DNA of 64,000 nucleotides, taken from assembly GCA_964035575.1 (NCBI GenBank), contig OZ037863.1:784001-848000 (forward strand), given 5' to 3'. A program made the position numbers and the translations under genes. Shown piece after piece: positions 1-11,622 of the stretch. The notes beneath the pieces are model-generated. The model made no database searches. It had not been told where the DNA came from and worked only from the letters and a program-made list of their open reading frames with translations. Numbering within the stretch: position 1 is the first letter of the stretch; the number at the start of each line of letters is the position of its first letter. This DNA comes from Rhynchopus sp. YZ270_cl-10 (taxonomy: Eukaryota; Euglenozoa; Diplonemea; Diplonemida; Diplonemidae).

Positions 1-1626
1 TTTCAGTGTGTGGGAACAGTTGAGGTCACGTTCAGCAACATCACCACAGATAATAGAGGCGGGAGAGTGTCACTTCACAACAGTGATGGGTACGTGCTGA
101 CATCTTTGATTGATAACCGGGAACGTTACATTGCCACTTACCCTGCCAACGGTGAGATGACGGTTGTGTTCAAGGATACGAGTGGGGATAGTTACAACTA
201 CGAGAACGAATTCACCTTCGAGTGGGAATGCAACACTGGACCTGCAGTTGTGCCTGCAGCAGGCTTTGATGCTTCCACATACCTGACACTGCCGCCTGCT
301 GGGTCGTACAAGCGGATGTTTTCAGAATATGCGATGTACAGTTGGATTATTCCCTGCACAGGAACACTTGAAGTTTCTGCCTCCGCCATCCCTTCCTCAA
401 ATCCGCACGCCGACCTCGGATATGTGCACGGAATAGAATTATCATTTATGAACAGCAACGGGAACGTCGTGTACAGTCACTATGGCTGGTCCACTGTCAA
501 CGGCTTCTTCAGTGTTGCAGGGAACTTCAACATTACTTTGCGCACCCGGACTATAGGTTATGGGTACTATGACTCTGAGATGGCGTTTGCTTGGAGCTGT
601 GGACGGCCACTTCCGTGTGAGTCGCTGTCATCACCACCGTTGGTTGCCTCAATACAAGTACCCATTGGTACATCGTACTCTGAGTGCTGGACATTTCAGT
701 GTGTGGGAACAGTTGAGGTCACGTTCAGCAACATCACCACAGATAATAGAGGCGGGAGAGTGTCACTTCACAACAGTGATGGGTACGTGCTGACATCTTT
801 GATTGATAACCGGGAACGTTACATTGCCACTTACCCTGCCAACGGTGAGATGACGGTTGTGTTCAAGGATACGAGTGGGGATAGTTACAACTACGAGAAC
901 GAATTCACCTTCGAGTGGGAATGCAACACTGGACCTGCAGTTGTGCCTGCAGCAGGCTTTGATGCTTCCACATACCTGACACTGCCGCCTGCTGGGTCGT
1001 ACAAGCGGATGTTTTCAGAATATGCGATGTACAGTTGGATTATTCCCTGCACAGGAACACTCGAAGTTTCTGCTTCCGCCATCCCTTCCTCGAGTCCGCA
1101 CGCCGAATATGTGCACGGAATAGAATTAGCACTCATGAACAGCAACGGGACCGTCGTGTACAGTCACTGGGGCTGGTCCACTGTTAATGGAATCTTCAGT
1201 GTTGCAGGGAACTTCAACATTACTTTACGCACCTGGACTATAGCTTATGGGTACTATGACTCTGAGATGGTGTTTGCTTGGAGCTGTGCGGCGACAAGCA
1301 CAGCCACTCCAACAGGCCTGCCTGCTGGTGACACTTTTGCACCTTCACCGACGTTGTCGCCGATGGGTGGTGGTGGTGGTGGTGGCAGCGGTAGCAGCCC
1401 TGCACCGCTCATAGTAATGGCAGCAGTCTCCGTGGCGTTACTCCTGACCGGTGCCCTCTTCATGCTGCTGGGGTACAACGTCAAGAGGTCGGCAGAATAC
1501 CAAAAGGCTGACGCTCTTTTATCTGACACCGATTCAAGAGAAGGCAACACAGAGATGATGAGGCTTGGGGCAGCCATGTGCTACGTCACAGAAACCCTTT
1601 CTCTTGCTCCTTCCCTTCTCACCTGA
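1..1626 (+). CDS. Repeat-containing single-span surface protein, copy 1 (5' end outside window)
   Basis: The frame is open from the first base, so the signal peptide and any earlier units lie upstream. Two near-identical units of 231 residues (693 bp period) are seen. Each unit has two beta-rich halves of about 115 residues: one opens with CWTFQC and closes with FTFEWEC, the other opens with YSWIIPC and closes with FAWSC. The cysteine and aromatic spacing recalls CUB-type extracellular sandwiches, but that is only a resemblance. NIT sequons suggest N-glycosylation. After the units come a Thr/Pro stalk with a Gly run, one membrane span around LIVMAAVSVALLLTGALF and a tail of about 50 residues. 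This anchor and tail are unlike those of the other three copies. Likely a cell-surface protein; ligand unknown. No catalytic motif is visible. Confidence 0.8.
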   Translation, partial: FQCVGTVEVTFSNITTDNRGGRVSLHNSDGYVLTSLIDNRERYIATYPANGEMTVVFKDTSGDSYNYENEFTFEWECNTGPAVVPAAGFDASTYLTLPPAGSYKRMFSEYAMYSWIIPCTGTLEVSASAIPSSNPHADLGYVHGIELSFMNSNGNVVYSHYGWSTVNGFFSVAGNFNITLRTRTIGYGYYDSEMAFAWSCGRPLPCESLSSPPLVASIQVPIGTSYSECWTFQCVGTVEVTFSNITTDNRGGRVSLHNSDGYVLTSLIDNRERYIATYPANGEMTVVFKDTSGDSYNYENEFTFEWECNTGPAVVPAAGFDASTYLTLPPAGSYKRMFSEYAMYSWIIPCTGTLEVSASAIPSSSPHAEYVHGIELALMNSNGTVVYSHWGWSTVNGIFSVAGNFNITLRTWTIAYGYYDSEMVFAWSCAATSTATPTGLPAGDTFAPSPTLSPMGGGGGGGSGSSPAPLIVMAAVSVALLLTGALFMLLGYNVKRSAEYQKADALLSDTDSREGNTEMMRLGAAMCYVTETLSLAPSLLT

Positions 1627-1769
1627 GTCCTTCAAAGTCTTGCCCCTTTTTGTTATGTTGTTCGGTGACGAGTGTGAAGGACACATGGCGTTTTGGTGCT
1701 CAAGGCACAGACGCATCCACCAGCACCATACATATCTGTGCAGCACCGGCGAGGTGATACCACATCCAG

Positions 1770-2035
1770 AGGAGTCGGGTGGGAGCAGCAACGTTGTCCT
1801 TTATGTCGGCATCGGTGTGGGCGTGCTCGTGGTGGCTGTGTGTGTTTCTGTTGCATTTCACTGTCTGCAAAAGAAGCCGCCTGCGAAGGAGCTTGAGAAC
1901 CACAGTGAGATGCGTTCCAGAGAAGGAGTTGCTGAGGATACGGAGTCTGAAGATAGAGTCGAGCTGGCTCTTTCTGAGGTGACAGTGAAGTGTGAGGAGG
2001 ATGTTGAGCTGTACCGCACAGGAGAGGAAGAATGA
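1770..2035 (+). other. Second membrane-anchor cassette (3' exon candidate or leftover) behind copy 1
   Basis: About 140 bp past the stop of copy 1, the sequence encodes the same C terminus as copies 3 and 4: the EESGGSSN linker, a span around VVLYVGIGVGVLVVAVCVSV and the tail with KKPPAKELENHSEMRS, ending YRTGEEE. It has no start or signal peptide of its own. Joining a donor at 1327/1328 (GTGACA) to an acceptor at 1769/1770 would keep frame and swap the first anchor for this one. That donor does not match the GTATG type used elsewhere in the window, so this may instead be the remnant of a recombination. The stretch between the two anchors (about 1590-1750) resembles the 5' flank of copies 3 and 4. 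Confidence 0.55.
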
Positions 2036-3356
2036 AAGGAGTGAATATTTGGTTCTTTACGTGCAATGTGATTAGAGGTGACAGCTGGCGAAATATGTTT
2101 GTCGTCCAAAGAAGGATACAACGTATACCAAAAGGAAAAGAGCGGAAAACAGCCAAAAAAGGGTAAAACGGGCACTTTTGCCCACCTCAGCCCACGTACA
2201 CCCATGTACAACCCACGTTCTCCCATTTGCATCCCACATTGTAACGCTCCTTCTTTTGAAAATGTGTCAGTAGGGTGACCAGAGGGTGGAAACTAATAAC
2301 TACTCCACAAATCGGGTCGAGAAAAAATGTCGTGAATTGAGAGAAGATTGTCGTTCGGTTCAAAACGCACGTTTTGAAGCGATCGGATCCTTATTTGCAC
2401 CTTCAAATGCGAGTATCCGTTCTTGAAAAAGTGAGGTTGGCTGAGGGTGTGAAATGACCATACCAGGTTGTAAGAAAAGAGGGAATTTTTTTTTGCATTG
2501 GAAAGAGCGGTCGCGAAAAAGCCCAAATAAGGCGTTTTTGTTTTCAAATGTTCTAATTTGTCCAGGGAGGCAGCTTGGAATATGGGTTTGGGGAAAAATC
2601 GGGTCAGAGCTCTTGTAAAGACAAACACATGCGTAATGAAAAGGTGCGTTTCACAAGAAATGTTAAACGTTGATGATACACAAGTGTTGCACTACCCCTG
2701 CGGAATGCATGTTGCCATTGACATGATGAGGTCATCAAGGTAGGGTTGTGCAATGGAGGTGTGGAATGTGTGCGTAGGCCCTGGACAGTTCAGGTACTTT
2801 CTCTGGACAGGTGTCTCATTATCAGGCTTCGCGCTAACTTTTGGAAAAAAATCTGAAAAATCGTGTTTCGGGCCAACAAAACGCACTTCGAATAGGGTTA
2901 CGTCTGGGGGTGAAAAAACAGTGTTTTGTGGCATTTCCGAGCCAATCCCGCGCTGTGGTGGGGCATATTCGGAAAAATGGACAAAATTTTAGTGACTTAA
3001 ATTTTCACAAAATATGAACCTATACTCCTAAACAAGGGGCATTTTCAGTCTGAAAACCCAACTTGGCATGACATTGTGTTTTGACTGGAAACACCAATGT
3101 ACTGAAGAAGCTATGGGGCTATGGGGACGTTTCTGTGACCACAGAGAAGAGTGAGAACAAAAACCAGGACGGTTGTGGCCTCGGAGGGGGTGCCGCCCTC
3201 ACGCAGCGAGGGTTGGAGACGGTTTAGCAGCGCATTGTCGTACTCAAAAGAAAATGAACACTGTACATAAGTACATCATGTTTAAAAAATAAAGTAGGGT
3301 AGCGCCGCAGGCGCACGGTACCCAACTTTTTTCTTTTTTTTCTTTTCCCTTTTCTC
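2036..3356. other. 3' flank of copy 1 and repeat-derived spacer
   Basis: Bases 2036-2275 match the 3' flanks of the other surface-protein genes (at 23814, 29787 and 36406). Beyond this is sequence without an intact gene. It holds a coding remnant at 2628-2815 (minus strand), a copy of the dispersed GTGGTGGGG repeat near 2950-3060 and a GCGCCGCAGGCGC hairpin at 3302-3314. Confidence 0.5.
2628..2815 (-). pseudogene. Coding remnant, same source as 18460-18665
   Basis: The minus strand encodes a piece containing KYLNCPGPTHTFHTSIAQPY and then LDDLI, followed by a stop and more matching sequence. A second, better copy lies on the plus strand at 18460-18665. Agreement at the protein level between two diverged copies suggests descent from a real exon. 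I do not recognise the family. Confidence 0.4.
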
Positions 3357-3652
3357 TGCTAGGATTTCCAATTTTGAAAAAGTTCTGTTGATGGTCCACG
3401 TTGGTGGGGTACATGCTTGCGCCGCAGGCGCACGGTACGCAACTTTTTTTTTTTTTTTTCCAACGCCCAATTTTGACTTTTTTGGGACGTTTGAGCACTC
3501 ACCTCTCCATATCTTCTTCTCCTGAGCTTTTTTGACAGGTAGAACGGGTCTGAACCACTCAGCAGAACTTTTTTTGTTTTTGTTTTTTTTTTTCCATTTT
3601 CAAAAAGTTCTGTTGACAATCAACAGAACTTTAGTACCTAGCGGAGGCCCTG
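3357..3652. mobile_element. hAT-type non-autonomous element (left tip lost)
   Basis: The 8-bp direct repeat CTTTTCTC lies at 3349-3356 and 3653-3660. The right end reads CCTAGCGGAGGCCCTG; the left end starts inside the matching inverted repeat (GCTAGGATTTCC). The body is closely related to the element at 25966-26304, including AAAAGTTCTGTTGA inverted stretches and the GCGCCGCAGGCGC hairpin (3419-3431). The 8-bp duplication and the CAGG start fit the hAT superfamily. No transposase is present. Confidence 0.75.
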
Positions 3653-3842
3653 CTTTTCTCTGCTTTCTTTTGATTGCGTGAGCTGATTGCTCTCCACGGT
3701 GGGGTCACATGTGTGTACAAAAACGCTCTAAAGTACCCTTACTATGAAATGTGAGATTCTCTGGTTTTAGTAAGGAAACCAGGGGAGGAGCTTGGGGGTT
3801 AAATCGGGTCAGATTGACCCGATTTCCTTCGGCCCCATGGAA

Positions 3843-4660
3843 AACAAGTAATTGCTATCGGAAAAAAAACGGGGTGTGATGTGGAACTCCATCCTGTAGA
3901 AATAATCTACAACACGCCCAGCATTCTGCTCTTCTGCAGGTATGCTAACACTCTTCGTACGCTGCCAGACCCACTGGGACGCCAGCATCTGAAACGTTCA
4001 AGAAGGGGGGCTGTCCTCGTCCTTCGTCCAGCACCATCTGCTCGATAGCGTTGTTGGACGCCGGCTCGGCAGGCTCGGCGTGTTCCAGCTCGTTTTTGTC
4101 CACAGGCTCCCCACATTGTCGTCGTCGTTGGAGCAGTGCGGAAGGAACACAGAATGCACAGACTACAACACATCGATCACACCAGGCGCATCAGCACCAC
4201 CCAGCAAATCGCCAGGATGCTACGGTGGTTTCGAAAATCGCGCGGAGTTTTCCACAGCATACCCCGCTTTTTTCTTAGCAATTACTTGTCCTTGTTGTTA
4301 TTGTTGTTTTCAACCACCTTCCTTCAACCCTTGTAGGGATCAGTTGTTATTTTTTTCGCGAAAACATGAAATTACACAGTTCAAGAGAACAAATTAAAAA
4401 GGGTCCTTATTTGCATTTTTGGGATTCACCCGTGCAGTGGTGGGGTCAATCTCGAAAATTGGACAATTTTTTGACCACTTAAATTTTGAGAAATATGAGC
4501 CCGGTTGCTTATACGTGGGGCCCATTTTCGGCTAAAATTTTCCTCAAAATCTGGTTTTGTAAAATTGACCCTTTACTCCCCCCCCACATCGATTTCAATA
4601 CTATACCTTACTTCACCTACGGTTGCCCTTACAGGGGGGGTGAAGGAAGGTAAGTTGAAA
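3843..4660 (+). repeat. Unclassified 0.8 kb interspersed repeat, copy 1
   Basis: It runs from ACAAGTAATTGCTATCGG to GGTAAGTTGAAAA. The same ends bound the insertion at 30383-32188, where a duplicated flank without it marks the insertion point. It includes a former open region (3900-4260) that is not conserved in frame between copies, and near 4430-4510 a GTGGTGGGG repeat. No terminal repeats or coding domain are recognised. Confidence 0.6.
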
Positions 4661-4765
4661 ACGGGTCAGGCATGGCTCTCGCCGGGGGGTGATCGGGTTT
4701 TAAATCACCCAAAAAAATTTTTTTTAAAAAAAAGAGGGGTGATCCGGGTTTCGGATCACCCCTCC

Positions 4766-4799
<34 letters not shown>

Positions 4800-4956
4800 G
4801 GTTGAACCACGGGAGTACCATGGGGAACTGGGTTGCTGACCGCATCATCCAGTTTGTACCTCAATTTTTTTTGCCTGCGGCGCCATTTTTCCTTTTTTGC
4901 TCCGCAAAAAAGGTTTCGTTGAGTGAGTATGTGATGTAAAAGCTAGCTTTTTACAC
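4660..4956. repeat. Hairpin-rich spacer and left half of an outer repeat
   Basis: It contains a palindrome around GGGGTGATCCGGG (near 4736-4763), an A run, and 4860-4956, which is the left part of a repeat seen whole at 12745-12880. The right part resumes at 17191. The hAT-type element 4957-17190 therefore sits inside this older repeat. Confidence 0.55.
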
Positions 4957-5014
4957 AGGGTCCTAGCTCAGTAGAACGGAAAAGGTGGCCCACCTTTTCC
5001 GTTGTTTTTTTTTT

Positions 5015-7164
5015 GAGAAAAGTTCGATTTCGGCCTCGAAAATTACCGTGACACCGATTTGTCACGGAATTTTGTCACGGAATTTTTTTGAAAGATTCGA
5101 TTTCGTGACAAAAAAAAATCGATTTCGTGACAAATCCAAAAATTCAGTGACAAAAAAATGTCAATGAAAAAATGGATTTTGTCAAGGAAACCGAACTTTT
5201 TGTCAAGGAAAAAGTCGTGACAGAAATGGATTTTGTCAAGGAAACCAAACTTTTTGTCACGGAAAAAGTCGTGACAGGGCACTGGGTACTGGGTACACTG
5301 GATACAAGGATAAAAGTCGTGAAAGAGCAACCACAGCTCCACATGACAAACACAAAAGTGTCCAGTCACGTGGGGCATTCATGCACTGAGGAGATAATGA
5401 TCCAACAATTTACAAGAAAGATTACTTAACCTACTGCTGGAAATTGCCAGGTCGTAGTAACACACAAAGTGTGCCTCCGTTCGGGAAGACCGGATATTCT
5501 AGAGACCAAAAAGGCCTCAAGAATATCTTCCGGTAGTCAAGGTATAACCGAATGAACGGCCCAAGACCCCCGTGGAGAAGTTAAATGTGTAATGCTATCA
5601 GGTAGAAACTGCGAACACTGTCTTACCCTCCTCAATGCATGGTGGAAGATGTCTTTACAACAAATATCCTGTACCCAGGTACCAGGTTCCCAGACCCACG
5701 TAGTACCACGTCGCAGTACTACGCAAAATTTACCACCAGACCCTGTCTTCGTGCACCTTAAGTACAACGCCGCAGACAGGCCAAACATGCGTTGGACTCA
5801 GAGGAATGCCTGCTGTGCAGTGTATCAAACATGAGAACCAACTCCCAGCAACAAGGGGCGCCTTTTGGCGGGCGTTGTTGAGGGTGTTTGGGGTGCAAAG
5901 TTTTCCACAATTTTGATGCGCGGGTACAGAAGTGTTATCTTGTTCTTTCATCTCTAGGAATGTAAATGTCAATCGCGTTTAACTACCACTAGGGCTTGTT
6001 CAGTGAACCCACAAGGGGTCGAAGGGGGTTGGTTATCCCATATCTATCAAAGGTTGTGTCGACCAGGCTAAACCACTATGTTACGCTGTATGATGATAAA
6101 TCCGAAGAAATAACAGTGCATAGCAACTGCAGGAAGTTTGTTAAAAAGAGTGCCTCACGCTACACAAACCACCACCCGCGATTGACTTAGATGTTATAAC
6201 AAAGAGAATTCAGAACAAAACAACACCCTGCCCCATACACACTAAATTGTCATGCTTCGAGAGCATGCCTGGGCCAAAATTACTATGACGAAAAGGCAAC
6301 AAGACCACCCACAAGGAGTGTGAATTGTGCACTGGTTTTCTGGGGGAACAAACAATATTTTCTTGTGTCTAGTCCTCCGTAAGCAGAGGACAGACTTTCC
6401 GGAAGGTTTCCAAAGTCGAATTTCTTGCACTAGCTATGCTCCCTTGTTAATGGCTATAGCAGTGACTGACAAAGTGTTCCCACCCCCCTTTCCACCACCA
6501 TAATAACCGAACTCTGCTTATCAAACCACAATCTGAATCTGCTTCCGTCGCATGCGCTGGTGGATTCGATCTGTTTTGGTGTGTGTAATGGAATGTATGG
6601 GTGAGGGTTGGGGTATTAGGTATAGAAACTTGCGCACCCATTAATTTTTTACCGAATGAAAATGAAATCTGCAATGAGTGTCTGCTGCATATCATTTAGT
6701 GGGGCTGGCCTCTGGCCAGAGGCGTGCAAGCCTGACCGTGTTCGCGATATACTAAGTCTTGCATAATCATAAAGTTATCATACCTTGTGTCTTCAGTCTC
6801 TGCCCTTAGGTTTCTAGACAGCTCAAGAATGGCCTCTTTTGTGTTTGTCAAGTGGCTGTCTGGTCACTTTTCAGTAACTGGCGGGTTGGCTGTCACGACT
6901 TTTTCCTTGACAAAATCCATTTTTTTCAATGACATTTTTTTGTCAATGAAAAAATGGATTTGTCACGAAATCGAATTTTTTTTTTGTCAATGAAAAAAGT
7001 CATTTGTCACTAAATTGAATTTTGTGTGTCAATGAAAAAATCGGCCTGTCACGAAATCGAACTTTTTTTGTCACGAAATCGAATCTTTCAAAAAAATTCC
7101 GTGACAAGGTACCGTGACAAATCGGTGTCACGGGTATTTTCGAGGCCGAAATCGAACTTTTCTC
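5015..7164. mobile_element. DNA transposon with >100 bp inverted ends (element X1)
   Basis: The ends match over more than 100 bp, beginning GAGAAAAGTTCGATTTCGGC, and contain iterated TGTCACGAAATCGA units, both typical of transposase-binding termini. It sits in a poly-T tract of the outer hAT-type element, so the target duplication cannot be read. The core (about 5303-6480) is homologous to the core of the next element although their ends differ. Several short open stretches exist in the core but none is conserved and intact; it may be a decayed gene. Confidence 0.7.
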
Positions 7165-7172
7165 TTTTTTTT

Positions 7173-9513
7173 GGGAGATAGTCAGACTTACCCTGCCCTA
7201 TTTTGAAAAAGTTCAGACTTGCCCGAAAATAAGTTCAGACTTGCCCTAAAAGTGTTTTTAGGGCAAGTCTGAACTTATTTTTAGGGCAAACACTTTTTTT
7301 AGGGCAAGTCTGAACTTTTTTGGGGCAAGTCTGAACTTATTTTAGGGCAAGTCTGAACTTATTTTTAGGGTAAGTTTGAACTTATTTTAGGGCAACAAGT
7401 CAGGCCACTTTGGCTGGGTGCCCAGGTCCCAGGTCCAGGTCCAGGAACAGGTGCCCAGGAACAGGAAAAAGTCGTGAAAGAGCAACCACAGCTCCACATG
7501 ACAAACACAAAAGTGTCCAGTCACGTGGGGCATGCATGCACTGAGGAGATAATGATCCAACAATTTACAAGAAAGATTACTTAACCTACTGCTGGAAATT
7601 GCCAGGTCGTAGTAACACACAAAGTGTGCCTCCGTTCGGCAAGACCGGATATTCTAGAGACCAAAAAGGCCTCAAGAATATCTTCCGGTAGTCAAGGTAG
7701 AACCGAGTGAACGGCCCAAGACCCCCGTGGAGAAGTTAAATGTTGTAATGCTATCAGGTAGAAACTGCGAACACTGTCTTACCCTCCTCAATGCATGGTG
7801 GTTGATGTCTTCCACAACAAATTTCCTGTGCCCAGGTGCCCAAATTCCCAGACCCACGCAGTGGCACATGACCGCCAAGTGTGAGTGACCCACACATGAG
7901 GGAATGCGACACTACGCAAAATTTGCCACCAGACCCTGTCTTCGTGCACCTGAAGTACAACGCCGCAGACAGGCCAAACATGCGTTGGACTCAGAGGAAT
8001 GCCCGCTGTGCAGGTATCAAACATGAGAACAACTCCCAGCAACAAGGGGCGCCTTTTGGCGGGCGTTGTTGAGGGTGTTTGGGGTGCAAAGTTTTCCACA
8101 ATTTTGATGCGCGGGTACAGAAGTGTTATCTTGTTCTTTCATCTCTAGGAAATGTAAATGTCAATCGCGTTTAACTACCACTAGGGCTTGTTCAGTGAAC
8201 CCACAAGGGGTCGAAGGGGGTTGGTTATCCCGTATCTATCAAAGGTTGTGTCGACCAGGCTAAACCACTATGTTACGCTGTACGTTGTTAAATCCGAAGA
8301 AATAACACTTTAGCAGCCGCAGGAAGTTTGCTAAAAAGAGTGCCTCACGCTACACAAACCACCACCCGCGATTGACTTAGATGTTATAACAAAGAGAATT
8401 CAGAACAAAACAACACCCTGCCCCATACACACTAAATTGTCATGCTTCAAGAGCATGCCTGGGCCAAAATTACTGTGACAAAAAGGCAACAAGACCACCC
8501 ACAAGGAGTGTGAATTGTGCACTGGTTTTCTGGGGGAACGCAATATTTTCTTGTGCCTCGTCCTCCGTAAGCAGAGGACAGACTTTCCGGAAGGTTTCCA
8601 AAGTCGAATTTCTTGCACTAGCTATGCTCCCTGGTTAATGGCTATAGCAGTGACTGACAGAGTGTTCCCACCACCCTTTCCACCGCATATGCGCTCGTTC
8701 TGCACAGTTGGTTCTCGATGCTGCACTCGCGATACCTGTTTAAAAGTGAAGTTGTGAGTGGTGGGGAAATTAAAGAAGGTGACTTCTTAAAAAAATAAGT
8801 TGGCTTGAGGGTTTAAAATATTGTTCTGGAGACTTTTTGGAGGAAATACGAGTCGACAGCTTTCAGGGCCGAGCAGCATAATATTATGCAATACATAATA
8901 TACTTTGAAACGTCGTTGTGAAATGTTCTACTACAAAAAACGGGGGGGGCATGTCCCCTTTTGTCGTCAGCCCAGAGTCAGTAGGCTCTGCCACACCTTG
9001 GGGCGAAGAAAGCGCAATTATTTTGTTGAATATTCACCAGAAAGTTACGTATTTACCCCCACGGTACATGCCTTGTCTTGCCTTCGCTGCTGTCAAGGTG
9101 CCTTCGTTCTGGGTACCCAGTACCCAGTACCCAGTACCCAGTACCCAGTACCCAGTACCCAGTACCCAGTACCCAGTACCCAGTACCCAGTACCCAGTAC
9201 CCAGTACCCAGTACCCAGTACCCAGTACCCAGTACCCAGTACCCAGTACCCAGTACCCAAAAATAATTTAGGTGCCCTAAACAGAAACGCAAAAACGACG
9301 ACCGCCGGGCTCTGTGACCCAAGAGCCCCCAACTTGCCCTAAAAATAAGTTCAGACTTGCCCTAAAAAAAGTGTTTGCCCTAAAAATAAGTTCAGACTTG
9401 CCCGAAATAAGTTCAGACTTGCCCTAAAAACACTTTTAGGGCAAGTTTGAACTTATTTTCGGGCAAGTCTGAACTTTTTCAAAATAGGGTAGGGTAAATC
9501 TGACTATTCCCCC
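7173..9513. mobile_element. DNA transposon with AAGTCTGAAC subterminal repeats (element X2)
   Basis: The inverted ends begin GGGAGATAGTCAGACTTACC and continue into arrays of AGGGCAAGTCTGAACTTATT in both orientations. The core 7462-8680 repeats that of X1. A heptamer satellite lies near the right end. A second, diverged copy in opposite orientation is at 13370-15407 and shares the inner edge sequences. No intact transposase ORF and no clear target duplication are visible (poly-T target). Superfamily not assigned. Confidence 0.7.
9113..9258 (+). repeat. (GTACCCA)n tandem array, about 21 units
   Basis: This is a perfect 7-bp array inside element X2. The same period recurs at 31357-31470 with one base changed (GTACACA). 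Translations through it give repetitive ORFs on both strands, which are artefacts. Confidence 0.95.
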
Positions 9514-10505
9514 CTTTTTTTTTTTTTTGGGGATTTTTTTTTTTTTTTTTTTGGTTTTTTTTACACGGTGCAAAAAACCGGTTGGCCAAGGAGGTCCTCA
9601 GTGTCGTCAGCCAGTCCCCTTTGCTGTTAAAAACAGCGACTTGGCGTGGTCAATTTTTCCGCGCGAACAGGGATTACGCTCCACGTGTGGAACGTATGGA
9701 AATCCATACGTGAATTGTTTTTGAAAAGGTGGAATCCATACGTGTCCATACGTAGGTAATTTGGGTTTTGGATTGGGGCTGGGGTGGGGTAGGTGAGGAG
9801 TGGGGCTCCGCCCCCACCTCTCACCTACCCCCTACATAATTCTATTTGTAGGAGACAATTTTCTATTTTACCGGAAAAGGAGCATGCAGCATGGCGAAAG
9901 AAAAAAGTAGCGTACCGTGCGCCTGCGGCGCTAGATTGCAATACACCCTTCCCATGACATAATAGGCAATTTGCAATTTTTAGAAATGTTGCGTACCGTG
10001 GCTTCGCCAGAAACTTTCGTTTTAGCAAAATATGGAAGTAAAGTTTACGGAACTGGACCATAGTTACCAACGAAAGTGCCATTTTATGTCAAGATTTTTT
10101 AAAAATGTTGCGTACCGTGGCTTCGCCAGGAACATTTGGATGCCATGACTGATGATTTCTCCAGTTCTTCGAACTTTCACACTTCTCAACCAACTTTGCC
10201 AGGGAGAGCGCGCGCGAAGCGCGCACGGTTTTTAATTGTTTTTGCTTAGAATTGTACGTGTTGAAAATCCATACGTACTTTTTTTATTTTTGGGGGAGCT
10301 GCGTAATCCCTGCGCGCGAAGCGCAGAAAATTTTTTTTGAGCCACCTTTTCCAGGGTAGATCCTTATTTTCGCTAAAAACGCTAAAAAACCCCAGATTTA
10401 TTTTCGTTTTTTTCCTTTTTTTTTCTCTCCCGTTTTTGAAATTTTTCCGCGCAGGCCTGACGCTAACTTTCAGGTTTTTGGGAAATCGTGGGGGTTGATG
10501 GTTTG

Positions 10506-10526
10506 TCCGCTCGCGCAGCGAGCGGA
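10506..10526 (+). repeat. 9-bp-stem hairpin with GCA triloop
   Basis: The sequence reads TCCGCTCGC, then GCA, then GCGAGCGGA, a perfect inverted repeat closed by C(GCA)G. It is one of many small palindromes in the window with this loop type. Confidence 0.85.
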
Positions 10527-10824
10527 AAAATTGAGTGACGGTCTAAAAAAAAAAATCCAACAAGCAGGTTGGTACTGTACTGAGGCAGAATAGTGGTGTT
10601 TTTTTACACATCTCAGCTGTCGTATAACTAAGCCCCAGGGGATAATATAGGTTTTGGGGGTTTTCTCTGAAACTCGGTCGAGCCCAACCCAGCTCGTTAG
10701 GGCCTCCGGCGGAATGTGAGAATTCCTCGGATCCTACTGCGGAGTTCGGCACTGTATTGATATTTGCACCAGGCACGCGCAGTGACAGTATATTTACGAA
10801 AAGAAACGGCGGTCGTGGCACCCA

Positions 10825-10985
10825 TGGCGAAGCCACGGTACGCAACATTTCTGAAAATGTTGCCATAAAACGGCACTGTCATTGGCAATTTTCAACAGTT
10901 ACCGTAAATTTTACTTCCAGATTTTGCTGAAACGAAAGTTTCTGGCGAAGCCACGGTACGCAACATTTCAAAAAATTGCGCTCAA
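10825..10985 (+). repeat. Hairpin cassette (two TGGCGAAGCCA units)
   Basis: TGGCGAAGCCA occurs at 10825-10835 and 10943-10953, each followed by CGGTACGCAACATTT. The block resembles 9895-10140, 17785-18045, 19095-19345 and 37990-38160, which sit between different transposon ends. Confidence 0.75.
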
Positions 10986-11217
10986 AGGAGGTACCCTAAC
11001 TGTTCGGTCCAATTCGGTGTAATTCGGTCCATTTCGTTTTTTTTTTTTTTCGCAAAGGGAAATTTCCCCTTGTACCAGAAAAACCGAAAAAAACGAAATG
11101 AAAACCGAAAAAAACCCCCGTACCCCCTCCAGGCAAATAAAAAAGTAAAAGAATGCCCTTCCTCAGTCCGGAAGTTTCACCTCAACCGGTCACCTGCCGT
11201 AAAAGAGAGAGAGGTTA

Positions 11218-11622
11218 GGGCACGGTAATTTTTTTTCTTGGTAAGCGTCAGACCACTTCTCAAAAAAAAGTACGCACGCACGCAAAAAAAAATTATGCAG
11301 TAAAAAAAATTATGAGTGGTGAAAAAAAATTATAGAGGAAAATTACAGTGGGGGAAATACAGGTACCAAAAATATTTTCCCACCAATTTTTGCCCACAAA
11401 AAATCGGATGAAATTTTTGTGTATTTCGGCTCTCAGGAGCCTGTGTGTGCTGTGATGGGGTCAATTTGCGCTGAAAAATGTACATTTTTTACCTAAAATA
11501 CATTGTTGAGTTATTGAGGGCCCCCCTTTATAATTTTTTTTTTCTGCATAATTTTTTTCCCTGGAATCTCAAAAAAAAAGTACGCACGCAGACGCTTACC
11601 AAAAATAAAAATTACCGTGCCC
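11218..11622. mobile_element. PIF/Harbinger-like non-autonomous element
   Basis: The inverted ends GGGCACGGTAATTTTT are flanked by the 3-bp repeat TTA (11215-11217 and 11623-11625). A 3-bp TWA duplication with a GGG start is the mark of the PIF/Harbinger group. The interior is AT-rich and non-coding, with a GTGATGGGGTCA-type repeat near 11450. Confidence 0.7.

Noticed and set aside
7788-8099. Cys-rich transposase C terminus (piggyBac-like) in the X1/X2 core
   Set aside because: Cys/His spacing appears in several competing frames on both strands, none kept open between X1, X2 and 13370-15407.
8905-9342. ORFs through the GTACCCA array (repetitive STQYPVP or TGYWVLG products), and similar ones at 31212-31664
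   Set aside because: They are open only because a 7-bp repeat without stops cycles through all frames.
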